From CAZEHJ01 sp964512485 (GTDB taxonomy: Bacteria > Bacteroidota > Rhodothermia > Rhodothermales > UBA10348), in the NCBI GenBank assembly GCA_964512485.1, contig CAZEHJ010000030.1, positions 1-37,453 of the forward strand: DNA of 37,453 nucleotides. Reading direction: 5' to 3'. Position 1 is the first letter of the stretch; each line of letters starts with the position of its first letter. Below, piece by piece: positions 16,753 to 25,010 of this stretch. The notes below the pieces were generated by a model. That model ran no database searches. It was given only the letters and a program-made list of their open reading frames with translations, and was not told where the DNA came from. The translations under genes were made by a program, and so were the position numbers.

Positions 16753-16917
16753 CGGTGTTGGTCGGAACCGGTGTTGGTCGGAACNNNNNNNNNNNNNNNN
16801 NNNNNNNNNNNNNNNNNNNNNNNNNNNNNNNNNNNNNNNNNNNNNNNNNNNNNNNNNNNNNNNNNNNNNNNNNNNNNNNNNNNNCCGGTGTTGGTCGGAA
16901 CCGGTGTTGGTCGGAAC
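16753..16917. repeat. 16-bp tandem repeat (minisatellite) interrupted by assembly gap
   Basis: The unit CGGTGTTGGTCGGAAC occurs as two perfect copies on the left (16753-16768 and 16769-16784) and two on the right (16886-16901 and 16902-16917) of a run of N. The base at 16885 matches the end of a further unit. The real copy number is therefore at least five and unknown above that. The array lies between the divergent pyrD and phzF-like genes, about 27 bases from the pyrD start. Confidence 0.95.
16785..16884. other. Assembly gap of exactly 100 N
   Basis: A run of 100 N is the conventional placeholder for a scaffold join of unknown length. Both flanks end inside the same 16-base tandem repeat, so the assembly broke because of the repeat. 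Nothing can be said about what the gap holds beyond probable additional repeat units. Confidence 0.97.
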
Positions 16918-17013
16918 ACAATGTTGTGGACGGGTTTATCCTGAGGACGACACGTCCATTTTTACTCGCACCAAGATACGCTAATTCCCAAATGGGAAAA
17001 GCAGGTAGAACGA

Positions 17014-17811
17014 ATGAACATTACCATATATCAGGTTGACGCTTTTACCGACCAGCCGTTCAGAGGAAACCCGGCTGGCGTATGTGTCAGGGACACTGAG
17101 CTCGACGAGCCGGCCATGCAGTCGATCGCCAACGAGATGAATCTCGCCGAGACGGCGTTCGTGACTCCTGGCGAAAATGACGAATGGAATCTTCGATGGT
17201 TCACTCCGCTCACAGAAGTAGATCTGTGCGGCCACGCGACGTTGGCATCCGCTCACACCCTGTTTGAAAAAGGGATGGTCGCCCCGGACGTAACGATTCG
17301 CTTTCAGACGAAAAGTGGCGAACTGCGAGTCTCGCGCAAAGAAGGGCGCGTGCTTGAGATGGTGTTTCCGGCAGAGCCGGCCGATAAGGGATTCCCCCAG
17401 GAGCTGATCGAAAATGCCATCCAGACGACCTGTGAGTTTCACGGAGCCAATCGCATGGACGCGATAGCTGAAGTCGAAAGCGAAGAGGTGCTTCGCGAAC
17501 TGAAGCCGGATATGTCAGCCATTGCAGCGCTTCCTGTCCGGGGTCTCATTGTGACGGCAGTGGCCGAAGATGCGAATCTGGACTTCGTTTCCAGATTTTT
17601 TGCTCCGCAATGTGGCGTTCCAGAAGATCCGGTCACGGGTTCAGCTCACTGTTGCCTCGCGCCGTACTGGGCGGCGAAGCTCGACAAGACGCGATTGAAG
17701 GGTCGGCAAATCTCTGCCAGGGGCGGAAACGTGGATGTTGAGATCGCGGGGGACCGGGTGATCCTCAGGGGAGAAGCTGTGACGGTGATGACGGCCGAAA
17801 TGTCCTTTTGA
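17014..17811 (+). CDS. PhzF family isomerase-like protein
   Basis: A 265-residue protein with the two-fold diaminopimelate-epimerase-like PhzF fold. Characteristic segments: MNITIYQVDAFTDQPFRGNP at the N-terminus, EMNLAETAFV with the catalytic-type Glu46, DLCGHATLASAHTLFE (70-85) with His74 in the CGHAT motif, and EDPVTGSAHCCLAPYWA near the C-terminus. PhzF itself isomerises a phenazine precursor, but most family members have unknown substrates, and no phenazine genes are present. A short palindrome (TTCCCA-AA-TGGGAA, 16985-16998) and an AGGT ribosome-binding-like sequence precede the start. The gene is convergent with a small winged-helix regulator, only seven bases apart. Confidence 0.93.
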   Translation: MNITIYQVDAFTDQPFRGNPAGVCVRDTELDEPAMQSIANEMNLAETAFVTPGENDEWNLRWFTPLTEVDLCGHATLASAHTLFEKGMVAPDVTIRFQTKSGELRVSRKEGRVLEMVFPAEPADKGFPQELIENAIQTTCEFHGANRMDAIAEVESEEVLRELKPDMSAIAALPVRGLIVTAVAEDANLDFVSRFFAPQCGVPEDPVTGSAHCCLAPYWAAKLDKTRLKGRQISARGGNVDVEIAGDRVILRGEAVTVMTAEMSF

Positions 17812-17818
17812 AGGTTGT

Positions 17819-18136
17819 CTATTCACCTAGGCCGAGAATGGAAGCCATGACTCCTCGGTAGTGCCAAAGCGCAGTTCTTCCCCGAGTCGTCAGTTCCACC
17901 AACGTGTGTGGGCGGTTATTGACGAACGACTTGCTGATGGTGACATATTCGGCATTCTCGAGACGCGTGAGGTGGGAAGACAGATTTCCTCCGGAGAGCC
18001 CCGTTCTTGTTGCGAGTCGAACAAAGTCGGCTTTCTTCAGAACAAACAGGGTCGTCAGCAGGATCAGACGTGCAGGCTCGTGAATGACACGATCTACGTC
18101 GGCATAAGTTGACCTGGTTTGGGTTGGTTGTGCCAT
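17819..18136 (-). CDS. Small winged-helix transcriptional regulator (HTH_34-like)
   Basis: A 105-residue DNA-binding protein. The core LILLTTLFVLKKADFVRLATRTGLSGGNLSSHLTRLENAEYVTISKSFVNNRPHTLVELTTRGRTAL is typical of the winged-helix DNA-binding domain PF13601 (HTH_34), related to MarR/ArsR folds: recognition helix around GGNLSSHLTRLE and wing around SFVNNRPHTLVEL. The ATG at 18136 starts the protein at MAQPTQ; the frame stays open to 18310 but that part crosses the terminator of the upstream gene and is rejected. No metal-binding cysteine cluster is seen. Imperfect inverted repeats lie just upstream (18189-18239) and may be its operator. Target genes are unknown; the nearest are the phzF-like and the barrel-fusion genes. 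Confidence 0.88.
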   Translation of the reverse strand: MAQPTQTRSTYADVDRVIHEPARLILLTTLFVLKKADFVRLATRTGLSGGNLSSHLTRLENAEYVTISKSFVNNRPHTLVELTTRGRTALWHYRGVMASILGLGE

Positions 18137-18188
18137 GATGAGAGTGATTGTCTTATTCGCTGACGCGGATAGTTTTAATATACACACA

Positions 18189-18239
18189 AGTTTGTGACGC
18201 AAACTATCCTGTTGAGTTTCATGTTGACTCAATAACAGG
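18189..18239 (-). promoter_or_regulatory. Clustered inverted repeats upstream of the winged-helix regulator
   Basis: Two structures lie 50-105 bases upstream of the regulator start. The first is AGTTTG (18189-18194) with CAAACT (18200-18205) around five bases. The second is an imperfect longer pair, CCTGTTGAGT (18208-18217) against ACTCAATAACAGG (18227-18239), with a three-base bulge. Their position suits autoregulation. Confidence is limited because the arms are short or imperfect. Confidence 0.35.
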
Positions 18240-18250
18240 CTTGAATGCAT

Positions 18251-18282
18251 AAAAAAGGGCCCGTCGCTTGCGCGACGGGCCC
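18251..18282 (-). terminator. Rho-independent terminator of the 1035-residue protein gene
   Basis: On the minus strand an 11-base perfect stem (GGGCCCGTCGC, 18272-18282, pairing with 18257-18267) with a 4-base loop is followed by six T residues (18256-18251). It lies 40 bases after the stop of the gene ending at 18322, in the correct orientation for intrinsic termination, and separates it from the regulator gene downstream. Confidence 0.9.
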
Positions 18283-18321
18283 GACACGGATCGAAACGAT
18301 CCTCAAACAAGTGATTTCAGC

Positions 18322-21300
18322 CTACCAGCCTGGGATGAGTTGGAACCCAAAGTGTGCGCCTTTTTCCGGCCGTTGAAATGGCTTGGCGTAGAAGATTTCC
18401 AGAACCGTGTATCCAAACAGGTTGAATCGTGACGAAACACCCGTACTGAAAACCGGAACGCGATCTGTCGTCCTTTCGGTTTCAAACTTCAAAACAGGAA
18501 GGTCTTCTTTTGTCCAGGCCATACCACCATCTGCAAACAAAGTAATTTCAGTTGGGAGATAAGGGAAATTCAGCAGACCCCAAGAGTCGTTGCCCAACAG
18601 CGGGATTCTGAGTTCAACACTCGCCGTGGCCACCCTCGTCCCCAGCAGTCGCTCTTGTTCAGCACAGGCTCCTTGCGCGGTTGCGGTACACTCACCAATG
18701 TCGTCAAACGAGGTGAAACTATAACCGCGCACGAAACCGATACTGTTCGCGTAGCCCAAGTATTCCTGTGTAAAAAGCGAATTCTGATCTTCTTTAGCGC
18801 CATAGTTACCCACGTGTAGTCCGTGGAAGGCAAGCGTGAAGGAGTTGATCTGGAAATACTTCCTGAAATCCGCCTGTACTCTCAGAAATTGCTGAGACCC
18901 GATGAACGGAGTGACTTCGAATCTCGAACGACCCCCACGTATAGGAGATGTAAATCCAAAAAATGAATAGTCACTGATCAAGGCCAGACCCACCGTTCCG
19001 AAATACACAGCGTCCGGCTCGGCTTCGTCCAGTTGTTCTCGATTGCGCGTCACAAATCCTGTAAGCGGATCAAATCGGAAGGTGTCCAGCTCGTAGTCGA
19101 ATCCATAGCGGGTAAAACCACCGGATGCCTCGATACGCCTCGTCGTCGTGAACGGATAGGACGCTGTTCCCTCAAGCTGATCGATGTAGATTCGTTGACG
19201 CAGATTCAGAATGCTCTGACCGTCGTTGCCCACAAATGATCGGCCGAACAGAATGGGAACGTGTCCTGCGACACCACCCCAGTTGAGACGATTTTGTCGG
19301 TTCAGATAACCGACCTGGGCACCGATGTCCTTGAACGTGCCATTGGCCTGTGCGATGACCGTGAGATTCTGGTTTCCCAGCATGTCGCTGAAGAAAAATC
19401 CGACACCGCCCGATACGCCGGCGCCGTACAGACCACCAGCTTGTACACCGATTGACGGTGGGGCTACATAGTCAAGCTTCAATCTCGGGCTGTACACATC
19501 AGAGGAGTAGTCCTGATCCTCCGGAAGTCCAGTCAGTGGATCATTCAGGTAGTTGCCGACGAGGCCCTCATCTGTATTTCGATAGGGAGGAAGAACTGAA
19601 GCAATTGCTCGATCCCTCACTTCGCCGAACTGAACAAGTTCGCCAACGAGTTCGTCTGCCTCGCGCGCATAGACGGTGTATTTGCTGTCTCCGAATACGG
19701 AAAACATCATGCGCCCGTTCTGGGACGCGACCGACATGGCCGGAGACATGGCCGTAATTCCAGATACCCCTGTCTTGAGATTGGTAATCTTGTAGACATC
19801 ATCACTTGTTAGATCGAGGCGATACAGGTCCTTGAATCCATCGTAATCCGAGATGAAATACAGATTCTGCCCATCTGGCGAGAACTGAGGATTGTGATGC
19901 AGGCCTTCGAAAGGACGGTGTACTTCGATCTCTAACGAATTGGTATTGATCGTAGCAAGCCTGGGCGCGCCATACTCCAGCGTTCTGAAATTGGTGCCCG
20001 CTTCACCACGGTCCGTCGTGAACGCGAGTGTTTCACCGTCGGGACTCCAGGCGGGTTGAAGATCTGCGAACCGGTCGTTGGTGAGCTGGCGAACCTCGCC
20101 GCTTTCCATCGTGAGCAGGTACAGATCGCTGATGCCGCCGTCCATTCCGGAGAAGGCGATAGCATCGCCGTCCGGCGACCAGGCCAGGTTCGTGATTGCC
20201 GTCACGCCGTCTACTGCGAACCGCTGAGTGATGTCACCCTTGGTCCAGTCAAGAATGGAAATTTCATTGTCTCCATCAACGAACGTGATGAACGCAAAGC
20301 TGCGACCATCGGGAGACCAGGAGCCGGCCGATGCAATGAAGCGAATCGCGTCAAAATGCGAATCCCTGTTTCCGGACTTCAGTTTCCGTACGACTTCACC
20401 GGTATTTGTGTCGGCGATGAAAAGATTGATCTCGAACAGATCTTTTTCAGACAGGAACGCCACGTACTGCCCATCCGGGCTCACAACAGGGGCAATGTTC
20501 ATGTCTCCTGAATCGATGTCCTTGGACAAGACCTCGCGACCCGCGGCAGCGTTATCGTCGCGTCCTTCTGTGAGAGGCAAGTATGTATCCTTGACAGCTC
20601 CGATCCATTCGGTTGAAAGGGAATCGGCCGTAATTCCAAGCGTGTAGACGAAAGCGGAGTCAACCCCAACCCGACCGGACAGTTTGAACAGGTTTGCAAC
20701 GGCCACATCACCATACTTGCCACCGATGTAAGCCAGGTAAGCCTGCCCGTAGCGGTAAGGAAAGTAGCTCATGTCTCGGGTAATCGTTTCGATCGTTGGA
20801 AGATCATCGCGAAGGGCGGCATCCCGCATCCACATGGCTGTGTGGGCATCGAGACGCCCAACGGAAAAGTACTCAGCCATTCCCTCGGTCATCCAGAGCG
20901 GAACGAGTTGAAATGCGAAGCGAACAGAATCCGTGCGCGAGAGCGCAATGTCATACTGGAATGAATGAACCAACTCGTGTCCCAGGACGTGATCGGTCTC
21001 CTTGTAGATGCCCGTCAGCGGCATGATTACACGCTCTTTCAGGCTCTCAGTGACACCCCCCGTTCCTTCGCCCAGATTCCCACCAATTGCATTCGTCTGA
21101 TGGAAATCGGCGTCATTTGCGTAGAAAATGATGGGCTTTCTTTCGTAAAACTCTCTCAGAAACGTGCGGCTGTGGCGCTGATACCAGCGCTCTGCCATGC
21201 GCGCGGCATCGCCAACGGCTTCTTCTTCTTCGGGGTAGAGGTAAAACTCGAAGTGATCTGTTTTGAATGTTTGAAATTCGAAATCGTCGTACTGGACCTT

Positions 21301-21429
21301 GTTGCGTCCGAAATACTGCGCCTGCGATGGGGTCGGAATCACCATGACTCCGAGAATGAGCACCGCCAGAATGGTCTTCAGAAATCGTGCGACGGGACGC
21401 TGGCGATTTCTTCTTTGAGACTGAATCAT
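18322..21429 (-). CDS. Outer-membrane protein: zinc-peptidase-like domain, PD40 beta-propeller and C-terminal beta-barrel
   Basis: A 1035-residue protein in three parts. After a signal peptide (cleavage after about residue 38, TPSQAQ) comes a gluzincin-like domain: HELVH at 151-155 in LGHELVHSFQ, followed by WMTEGMAEYF (179-188) carrying a likely third zinc ligand. Next is a TolB/PD40-type beta-propeller with SPDG repeats at about residues 317, 372, 418, 462 and 517. From about residue 655 the sequence is alternating amphipathic strands, glycine-rich and ending in FQLIPGW, an aromatic-terminated sequence expected of an outer-membrane barrel recognised by BAM; it resembles the BamA/TamA surface-antigen domain. 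The protein is therefore predicted to sit in the outer membrane with a periplasmic peptidase and propeller. Its substrate is unknown. Related PD40/surface-antigen fusions occur in Bacteroidota. Confidence 0.85.
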   Translation of the reverse strand: MIQSQRRNRQRPVARFLKTILAVLILGVMVIPTPSQAQYFGRNKVQYDDFEFQTFKTDHFEFYLYPEEEEAVGDAARMAERWYQRHSRTFLREFYERKPIIFYANDADFHQTNAIGGNLGEGTGGVTESLKERVIMPLTGIYKETDHVLGHELVHSFQYDIALSRTDSVRFAFQLVPLWMTEGMAEYFSVGRLDAHTAMWMRDAALRDDLPTIETITRDMSYFPYRYGQAYLAYIGGKYGDVAVANLFKLSGRVGVDSAFVYTLGITADSLSTEWIGAVKDTYLPLTEGRDDNAAAGREVLSKDIDSGDMNIAPVVSPDGQYVAFLSEKDLFEINLFIADTNTGEVVRKLKSGNRDSHFDAIRFIASAGSWSPDGRSFAFITFVDGDNEISILDWTKGDITQRFAVDGVTAITNLAWSPDGDAIAFSGMDGGISDLYLLTMESGEVRQLTNDRFADLQPAWSPDGETLAFTTDRGEAGTNFRTLEYGAPRLATINTNSLEIEVHRPFEGLHHNPQFSPDGQNLYFISDYDGFKDLYRLDLTSDDVYKITNLKTGVSGITAMSPAMSVASQNGRMMFSVFGDSKYTVYAREADELVGELVQFGEVRDRAIASVLPPYRNTDEGLVGNYLNDPLTGLPEDQDYSSDVYSPRLKLDYVAPPSIGVQAGGLYGAGVSGGVGFFFSDMLGNQNLTVIAQANGTFKDIGAQVGYLNRQNRLNWGGVAGHVPILFGRSFVGNDGQSILNLRQRIYIDQLEGTASYPFTTTRRIEASGGFTRYGFDYELDTFRFDPLTGFVTRNREQLDEAEPDAVYFGTVGLALISDYSFFGFTSPIRGGRSRFEVTPFIGSQQFLRVQADFRKYFQINSFTLAFHGLHVGNYGAKEDQNSLFTQEYLGYANSIGFVRGYSFTSFDDIGECTATAQGACAEQERLLGTRVATASVELRIPLLGNDSWGLLNFPYLPTEITLFADGGMAWTKEDLPVLKFETERTTDRVPVFSTGVSSRFNLFGYTVLEIFYAKPFQRPEKGAHFGFQLIPGW

Positions 21430-21825
21430 AGGAAATCCGACTTTATGACCTTCAGGTACAGGCGGGGGAATGCTACCTAAAGAATTGATACTGGTTCAGA
21501 GTATTTGCGGAGGCTGAATCCATTTCCGGCTTCGTATCAACCACACACAGGCGTATCAACTACACACAGGTGCGTTACGATCCTCAGAAAATGGTAATTG
21601 CCATGCCGAATAAATGTCTGCAGCCTGAGAGTCGCAATTTTCAGACCCAAAAAACAGCTTTTCGGCGCCAATCGTAGCGTTCCACAACTGATCAGAACGA
21701 TCTTGCCCATGAACGGAACCCGTGCGGTGTCGGCGCGATTTCATCAGCGGTCGCAAGACCTCAATTCAGGACGGGATGTTAAACCCGTTGTCGTACATAT
21801 CGTACATCCACAACCATGAATTCTG
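21430..21825. other. 396-base divergent intergenic region
   Basis: The spacer between the barrel-fusion gene (minus) and mrdA (plus) holds a 19-base tandem duplication (21533-21570) and, just before mrdA, two copies of TCGTACAT (21791-21798 and 21800-21807). Short open frames exist on both strands but lack protein-like composition. I see no terminator or RNA gene. Confidence 0.5.
21533..21570. repeat. 19-bp tandem duplication
   Basis: Two adjacent 19-base copies (21533-21551 and 21552-21570) run CGTATCAAC-ACACACAGG and differ at one base (C or T). It lies about 100 bases upstream of the barrel-fusion gene start and about 260 upstream of mrdA. It is similar in scale to the 21-base duplication at 11445 and the 16-base array at 16753. 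Confidence 0.85.
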
Positions 21826-23685
21826 ATGGATGAAGGTCGCTCCCGGGTTCGGGTATTTGTTGCGCTGATAGCAATCATATTTGGAATACTCTCGCTGCGC
21901 TTGGGGAAACTGCAGCTGATTGAGGCCTCGGACCACACAGGGGAGTCGAAAGCGAATGCCATGCGTGAACGGCGGGTCCAGCCCCCGAGGGGAAGGTTCT
22001 TCGACAGAAACGGTGTGCTTATGGTCGAGAATGAACCGAGCTTCACGTTGTTCGTCACGCCGTCCTATTTCGATGAGACGACCATTCCGCTGCTCGCCGA
22101 TCTATTATTTGTTGCGGATTCAACCATCGAGAATCAGTACCAGGCGGCCAAGGCCTGGAGTTCGTTCAAGCGATCACCCTTGCGCGCAGACGTGTCCTTC
22201 GAAGCGCTCAGCCGCGTGCTTGAGCAGCGTCACAATCTTCCGGGTGTCGATTACGAGATTACCCAGAAACGGCATTATCTCACGGATGCCAGAATGACCC
22301 ACGCGATGGGATATGTGAGGGAAATATCGGAGTCTGTCCTGAAGGCTCGCCAGGATGAAGGCTATCGGAGGGGAGATCCATATGGTCAGGGAGGACTCGA
22401 ACTTCAATACGAGTCTGATATCCGCGGCCAGCCGGGGAGTGATTTCAAAATGGTCAATGTCCGCGGTCAGGTCGTCGAAGATTATCTCGGCGGACGCGAA
22501 GACCGTCCGGCCGTCAACGGACTCGATCTGGATCTGACCATCGATGCAGATCTGCAGGCTTTTGCCGAGTCACTGTTTGTCGGCAGACGAGGCGGCGTGA
22601 TTGCCGTGGATCCGAACAACGGCGAAGTGCTGGCCATGCATTCAGCACCGGATTATGATTTGAGCATGTTCACCAGCCGTCTGGACCCTGAAGTCTGGGA
22701 CAGCCTGAGGACGCATCCGGACCGGCCTCTTTTCAATCGGGTTACCCAGAGTGTTCTCGCGCCGGGCTCGACGTTCAAGCCACTTATTGCCTTGCTTGCC
22801 CTCGAGCAGGGAGTCATCGATCGGGATGACGAGGTGTTCTGCGATGGGGGACACCCGATGGGTCATGGCGATTTCTTTACCTGTCTGGCCGAGCACGGGT
22901 CGGTAAATGTGGTCGAAGCCATCATGCACTCGTGCAACACCTTCTTCTTCGAAATGGCACGTCGCGTTGACGTCAATTCGCTGAACAGGATGGCCTCTTT
23001 GTTCGGTTTTGGCAAGAAACCGTATCTCGATATTGCAGCCAGCCAGATAGAGGAGGGTTTGGTCCCGGATTCAGCCTATTTCAATGCGCTCGGCGAGGAC
23101 GTGGGTGGATGGACGCAAGGATGGGTCATGAATCTGGGCGTCGGTCAGGGTCAGCTTCAAGTCTCGACGCTGCAACTGGTGCGTTATGTATCAGCGATCG
23201 CCAATGGAGGAACGCTGCATGACCTGCGGCTCGTACGGAGCATGACCGATCCCGAAACAGGGGAAGTCAGCTATCCCGAAACTAACACGAGTACGCAGTT
23301 GGAAGTCAATCCCGTGTATTTTGATGTCGTCAAGGAAGGAATGCGCCGCGTTGTACGCGAGAAGAGCTCCTGGCTTGAAATTCCGGGCATCACGTCTATC
23401 GGGAAGACGGGCTCGGCACAAAACAATCGGACCGGGCTGGATGAGAATGAAGACGATTCGTGGTTCATCATTGCGGCTCCGGCTGAAAACCCGCAAATCG
23501 CGATCGCAGTTTTGGTAGAAAATGCCGGATACGGATCCACGACCGCCGGTCCCATCGGGAGCTTTATGGCTGAGAGATATTTGAGGGGTCATCTCGAGAT
23601 GAACGGCACCCGACGATCCCTGATGCAGCGGCTTTTCACTTCCAACGTGCCGGACGCGATCACGACCACTGACACGACCAACTGA
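21826..23685 (+). CDS. mrdA: Penicillin-binding protein 2 (elongasome transpeptidase)
   Basis: A 619-residue class B penicillin-binding protein that cross-links peptidoglycan during side-wall growth, working with the RodA glycosyltransferase encoded next. One N-terminal membrane helix (about 9-30), then the pedestal domain with RGRFFDRNGVLMVEN (about 55-69) typical of PBP2, then the transpeptidase domain with all three active-site motifs: STFK with nucleophile Ser315, SCN at 369-371, and KTG at 527-529. The start at 21826 gives a short cytoplasmic tail before the helix; no strong Shine-Dalgarno is visible. rodA follows after seven bases. In many relatives this pair ends an mreBCD cluster; those genes are not in this window. 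Confidence 0.97.
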   Translation: MDEGRSRVRVFVALIAIIFGILSLRLGKLQLIEASDHTGESKANAMRERRVQPPRGRFFDRNGVLMVENEPSFTLFVTPSYFDETTIPLLADLLFVADSTIENQYQAAKAWSSFKRSPLRADVSFEALSRVLEQRHNLPGVDYEITQKRHYLTDARMTHAMGYVREISESVLKARQDEGYRRGDPYGQGGLELQYESDIRGQPGSDFKMVNVRGQVVEDYLGGREDRPAVNGLDLDLTIDADLQAFAESLFVGRRGGVIAVDPNNGEVLAMHSAPDYDLSMFTSRLDPEVWDSLRTHPDRPLFNRVTQSVLAPGSTFKPLIALLALEQGVIDRDDEVFCDGGHPMGHGDFFTCLAEHGSVNVVEAIMHSCNTFFFEMARRVDVNSLNRMASLFGFGKKPYLDIAASQIEEGLVPDSAYFNALGEDVGGWTQGWVMNLGVGQGQLQVSTLQLVRYVSAIANGGTLHDLRLVRSMTDPETGEVSYPETNTSTQLEVNPVYFDVVKEGMRRVVREKSSWLEIPGITSIGKTGSAQNNRTGLDENEDDSWFIIAAPAENPQIAIAVLVENAGYGSTTAGPIGSFMAERYLRGHLEMNGTRRSLMQRLFTSNVPDAITTTDTTN

Positions 23686-23692
23686 TTCGCCC

Positions 23693-24952
23693 GTGAGGAC
23701 ACGCTACCGAAATCTGGATCCCGTCAGCCTGATCACCTGGCTCGCCCTGGTGCTCATCGGACTGCTGGCCATTTATTCGGCGACTCACGGCCCGGCATCT
23801 GAATTCTACGAGTCGAGTCCGCGGCAGAACTTTACCAATCAGATCACCTGGTTTGCTATCTGTATCGGAGGACTGATCCTGGCTTTACTGCTGCCTATCC
23901 GATTTTTCCAGACCGTGGCCTTTCCGCTCTATGGTCTGACGATCGTGCTTCTGTTGGTGGCGCTGTTCTTTGGACGGGAGATCAACGGGGCCAAATCCTG
24001 GCTGCATATCGGTCCCATGAGTCTGCAGGTGTCTGAAATCGCGAAGGTCGGTACCATTCTGGCCGTGGCGCAGCTCGTTGGCATGCGACGGCCCAAGACA
24101 ATGGACCTTCGATTCGCCATGATCATCGTGGGCATCATCACGCTTCCCGCAGCCCTGATCGTGGCGCAGAATGATACGGGAACGGCGCTCGTGTTTTTCG
24201 GACTGATCCCGATTGTACTCTACTGGAGCGGCATCGAGGCCAATCTCTTGATGGTGATGATTTCGCCTGCCATAGCTGGCTACTTTGCCGTTGTGTCGAT
24301 GCCCATGGCGATCATATTTGTCGTCGCCTTTTCCGGGTTCATGTGGTGGAAGACCCGGGACACGAAAATGGGTATCGTCTCCGTTCTGTTTACCGGCGGC
24401 ACGATCGCGGTCGCCAACCTGGCGCTGACTACCATCCTGAGTGACTATCAGGTGCAGCGCATCCTGTCATTCACCGACCCGGGAGCCGAGCAGTTCAGAC
24501 GGGGAGTGGGCTATCATCAAGTCAACTCGATGGCCGCGATAGGTAGCGGCGGCCTTGGCGGAAAGGGATTCATGGAAGGCACGCAGACCCAGGGCGGCTA
24601 CGTACTCGAGCAGTCGACCGATTTCGTTTTCTCGGTTATCGGCGAGGAGTGGGGATTCGTCGGGTCGATCATCGTGCTCGTGCTTTTCGGCACCTTGCTC
24701 ATTCGCATGCTTCAACTGGGGGCCAACATGAAGCACCCGTTTGGCGTGTTGATAGCCTCTGGCTCCGTAGGCATGTTCTTGATCCACATCTTCATCAATA
24801 TCGGCATGGCCACTTCGCTTCTACCTGTGATCGGGATCCCGCTACCTTTCATTTCCTACGGTGGATCGGCGCTGCTTGCGAACTCGGCGCTCCTTGCCAT
24901 CGTCCTGTCTCTGCATATGAGGCGGGATGACTTCTCGATCTACGGGTACTGA
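23693..24952 (+). CDS. rodA: Rod-shape-determining SEDS glycosyltransferase
   Basis: A 419-residue SEDS (FtsW/RodA/SpoVE) family polymerase that extends glycan strands from lipid II and partners with PBP2. About ten membrane helices are evident. Family motifs: AKSWLHIGPMSLQVSEIAKVGTIL with the conserved GxxxxQPSE-like region (here SLQVSEIAK), a large loop containing QVQRILSFTDP and GYHQVNSMAAIGSGGLGGKG, QSTDFVFSVIGEEWGFVG, and the C-terminal PFISYGGSALLANSALLAI. The start codon is GTG at 23693, seven bases after the mrdA stop, so translation is probably coupled. The catalytic Asp expected in the large extracellular loop is likely the one in EQSTDFVFS. Convergent with the cyclodeaminase-family gene. 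Confidence 0.97.
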   Translation: MRTRYRNLDPVSLITWLALVLIGLLAIYSATHGPASEFYESSPRQNFTNQITWFAICIGGLILALLLPIRFFQTVAFPLYGLTIVLLLVALFFGREINGAKSWLHIGPMSLQVSEIAKVGTILAVAQLVGMRRPKTMDLRFAMIIVGIITLPAALIVAQNDTGTALVFFGLIPIVLYWSGIEANLLMVMISPAIAGYFAVVSMPMAIIFVVAFSGFMWWKTRDTKMGIVSVLFTGGTIAVANLALTTILSDYQVQRILSFTDPGAEQFRRGVGYHQVNSMAAIGSGGLGGKGFMEGTQTQGGYVLEQSTDFVFSVIGEEWGFVGSIIVLVLFGTLLIRMLQLGANMKHPFGVLIASGSVGMFLIHIFINIGMATSLLPVIGIPLPFISYGGSALLANSALLAIVLSLHMRRDDFSIYGY

Positions 24953-25010
24953 CCCGGCTCCCAGTATTTTCCGTCTCGCCCTTCGGCCTCAGAAAGATTG
25001 GCTGGACGAT

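Noticed and set aside
16282..16984. Open frames running through the N gap
   Set aside because: They depend on translating unknown bases and tandem repeat; the real coding gene here is pyrD on the minus strand.
18137..18310. N-terminal extension of the winged-helix regulator
   Set aside because: It would run across the Rho-independent terminator of the upstream gene and is not part of the HTH domain.
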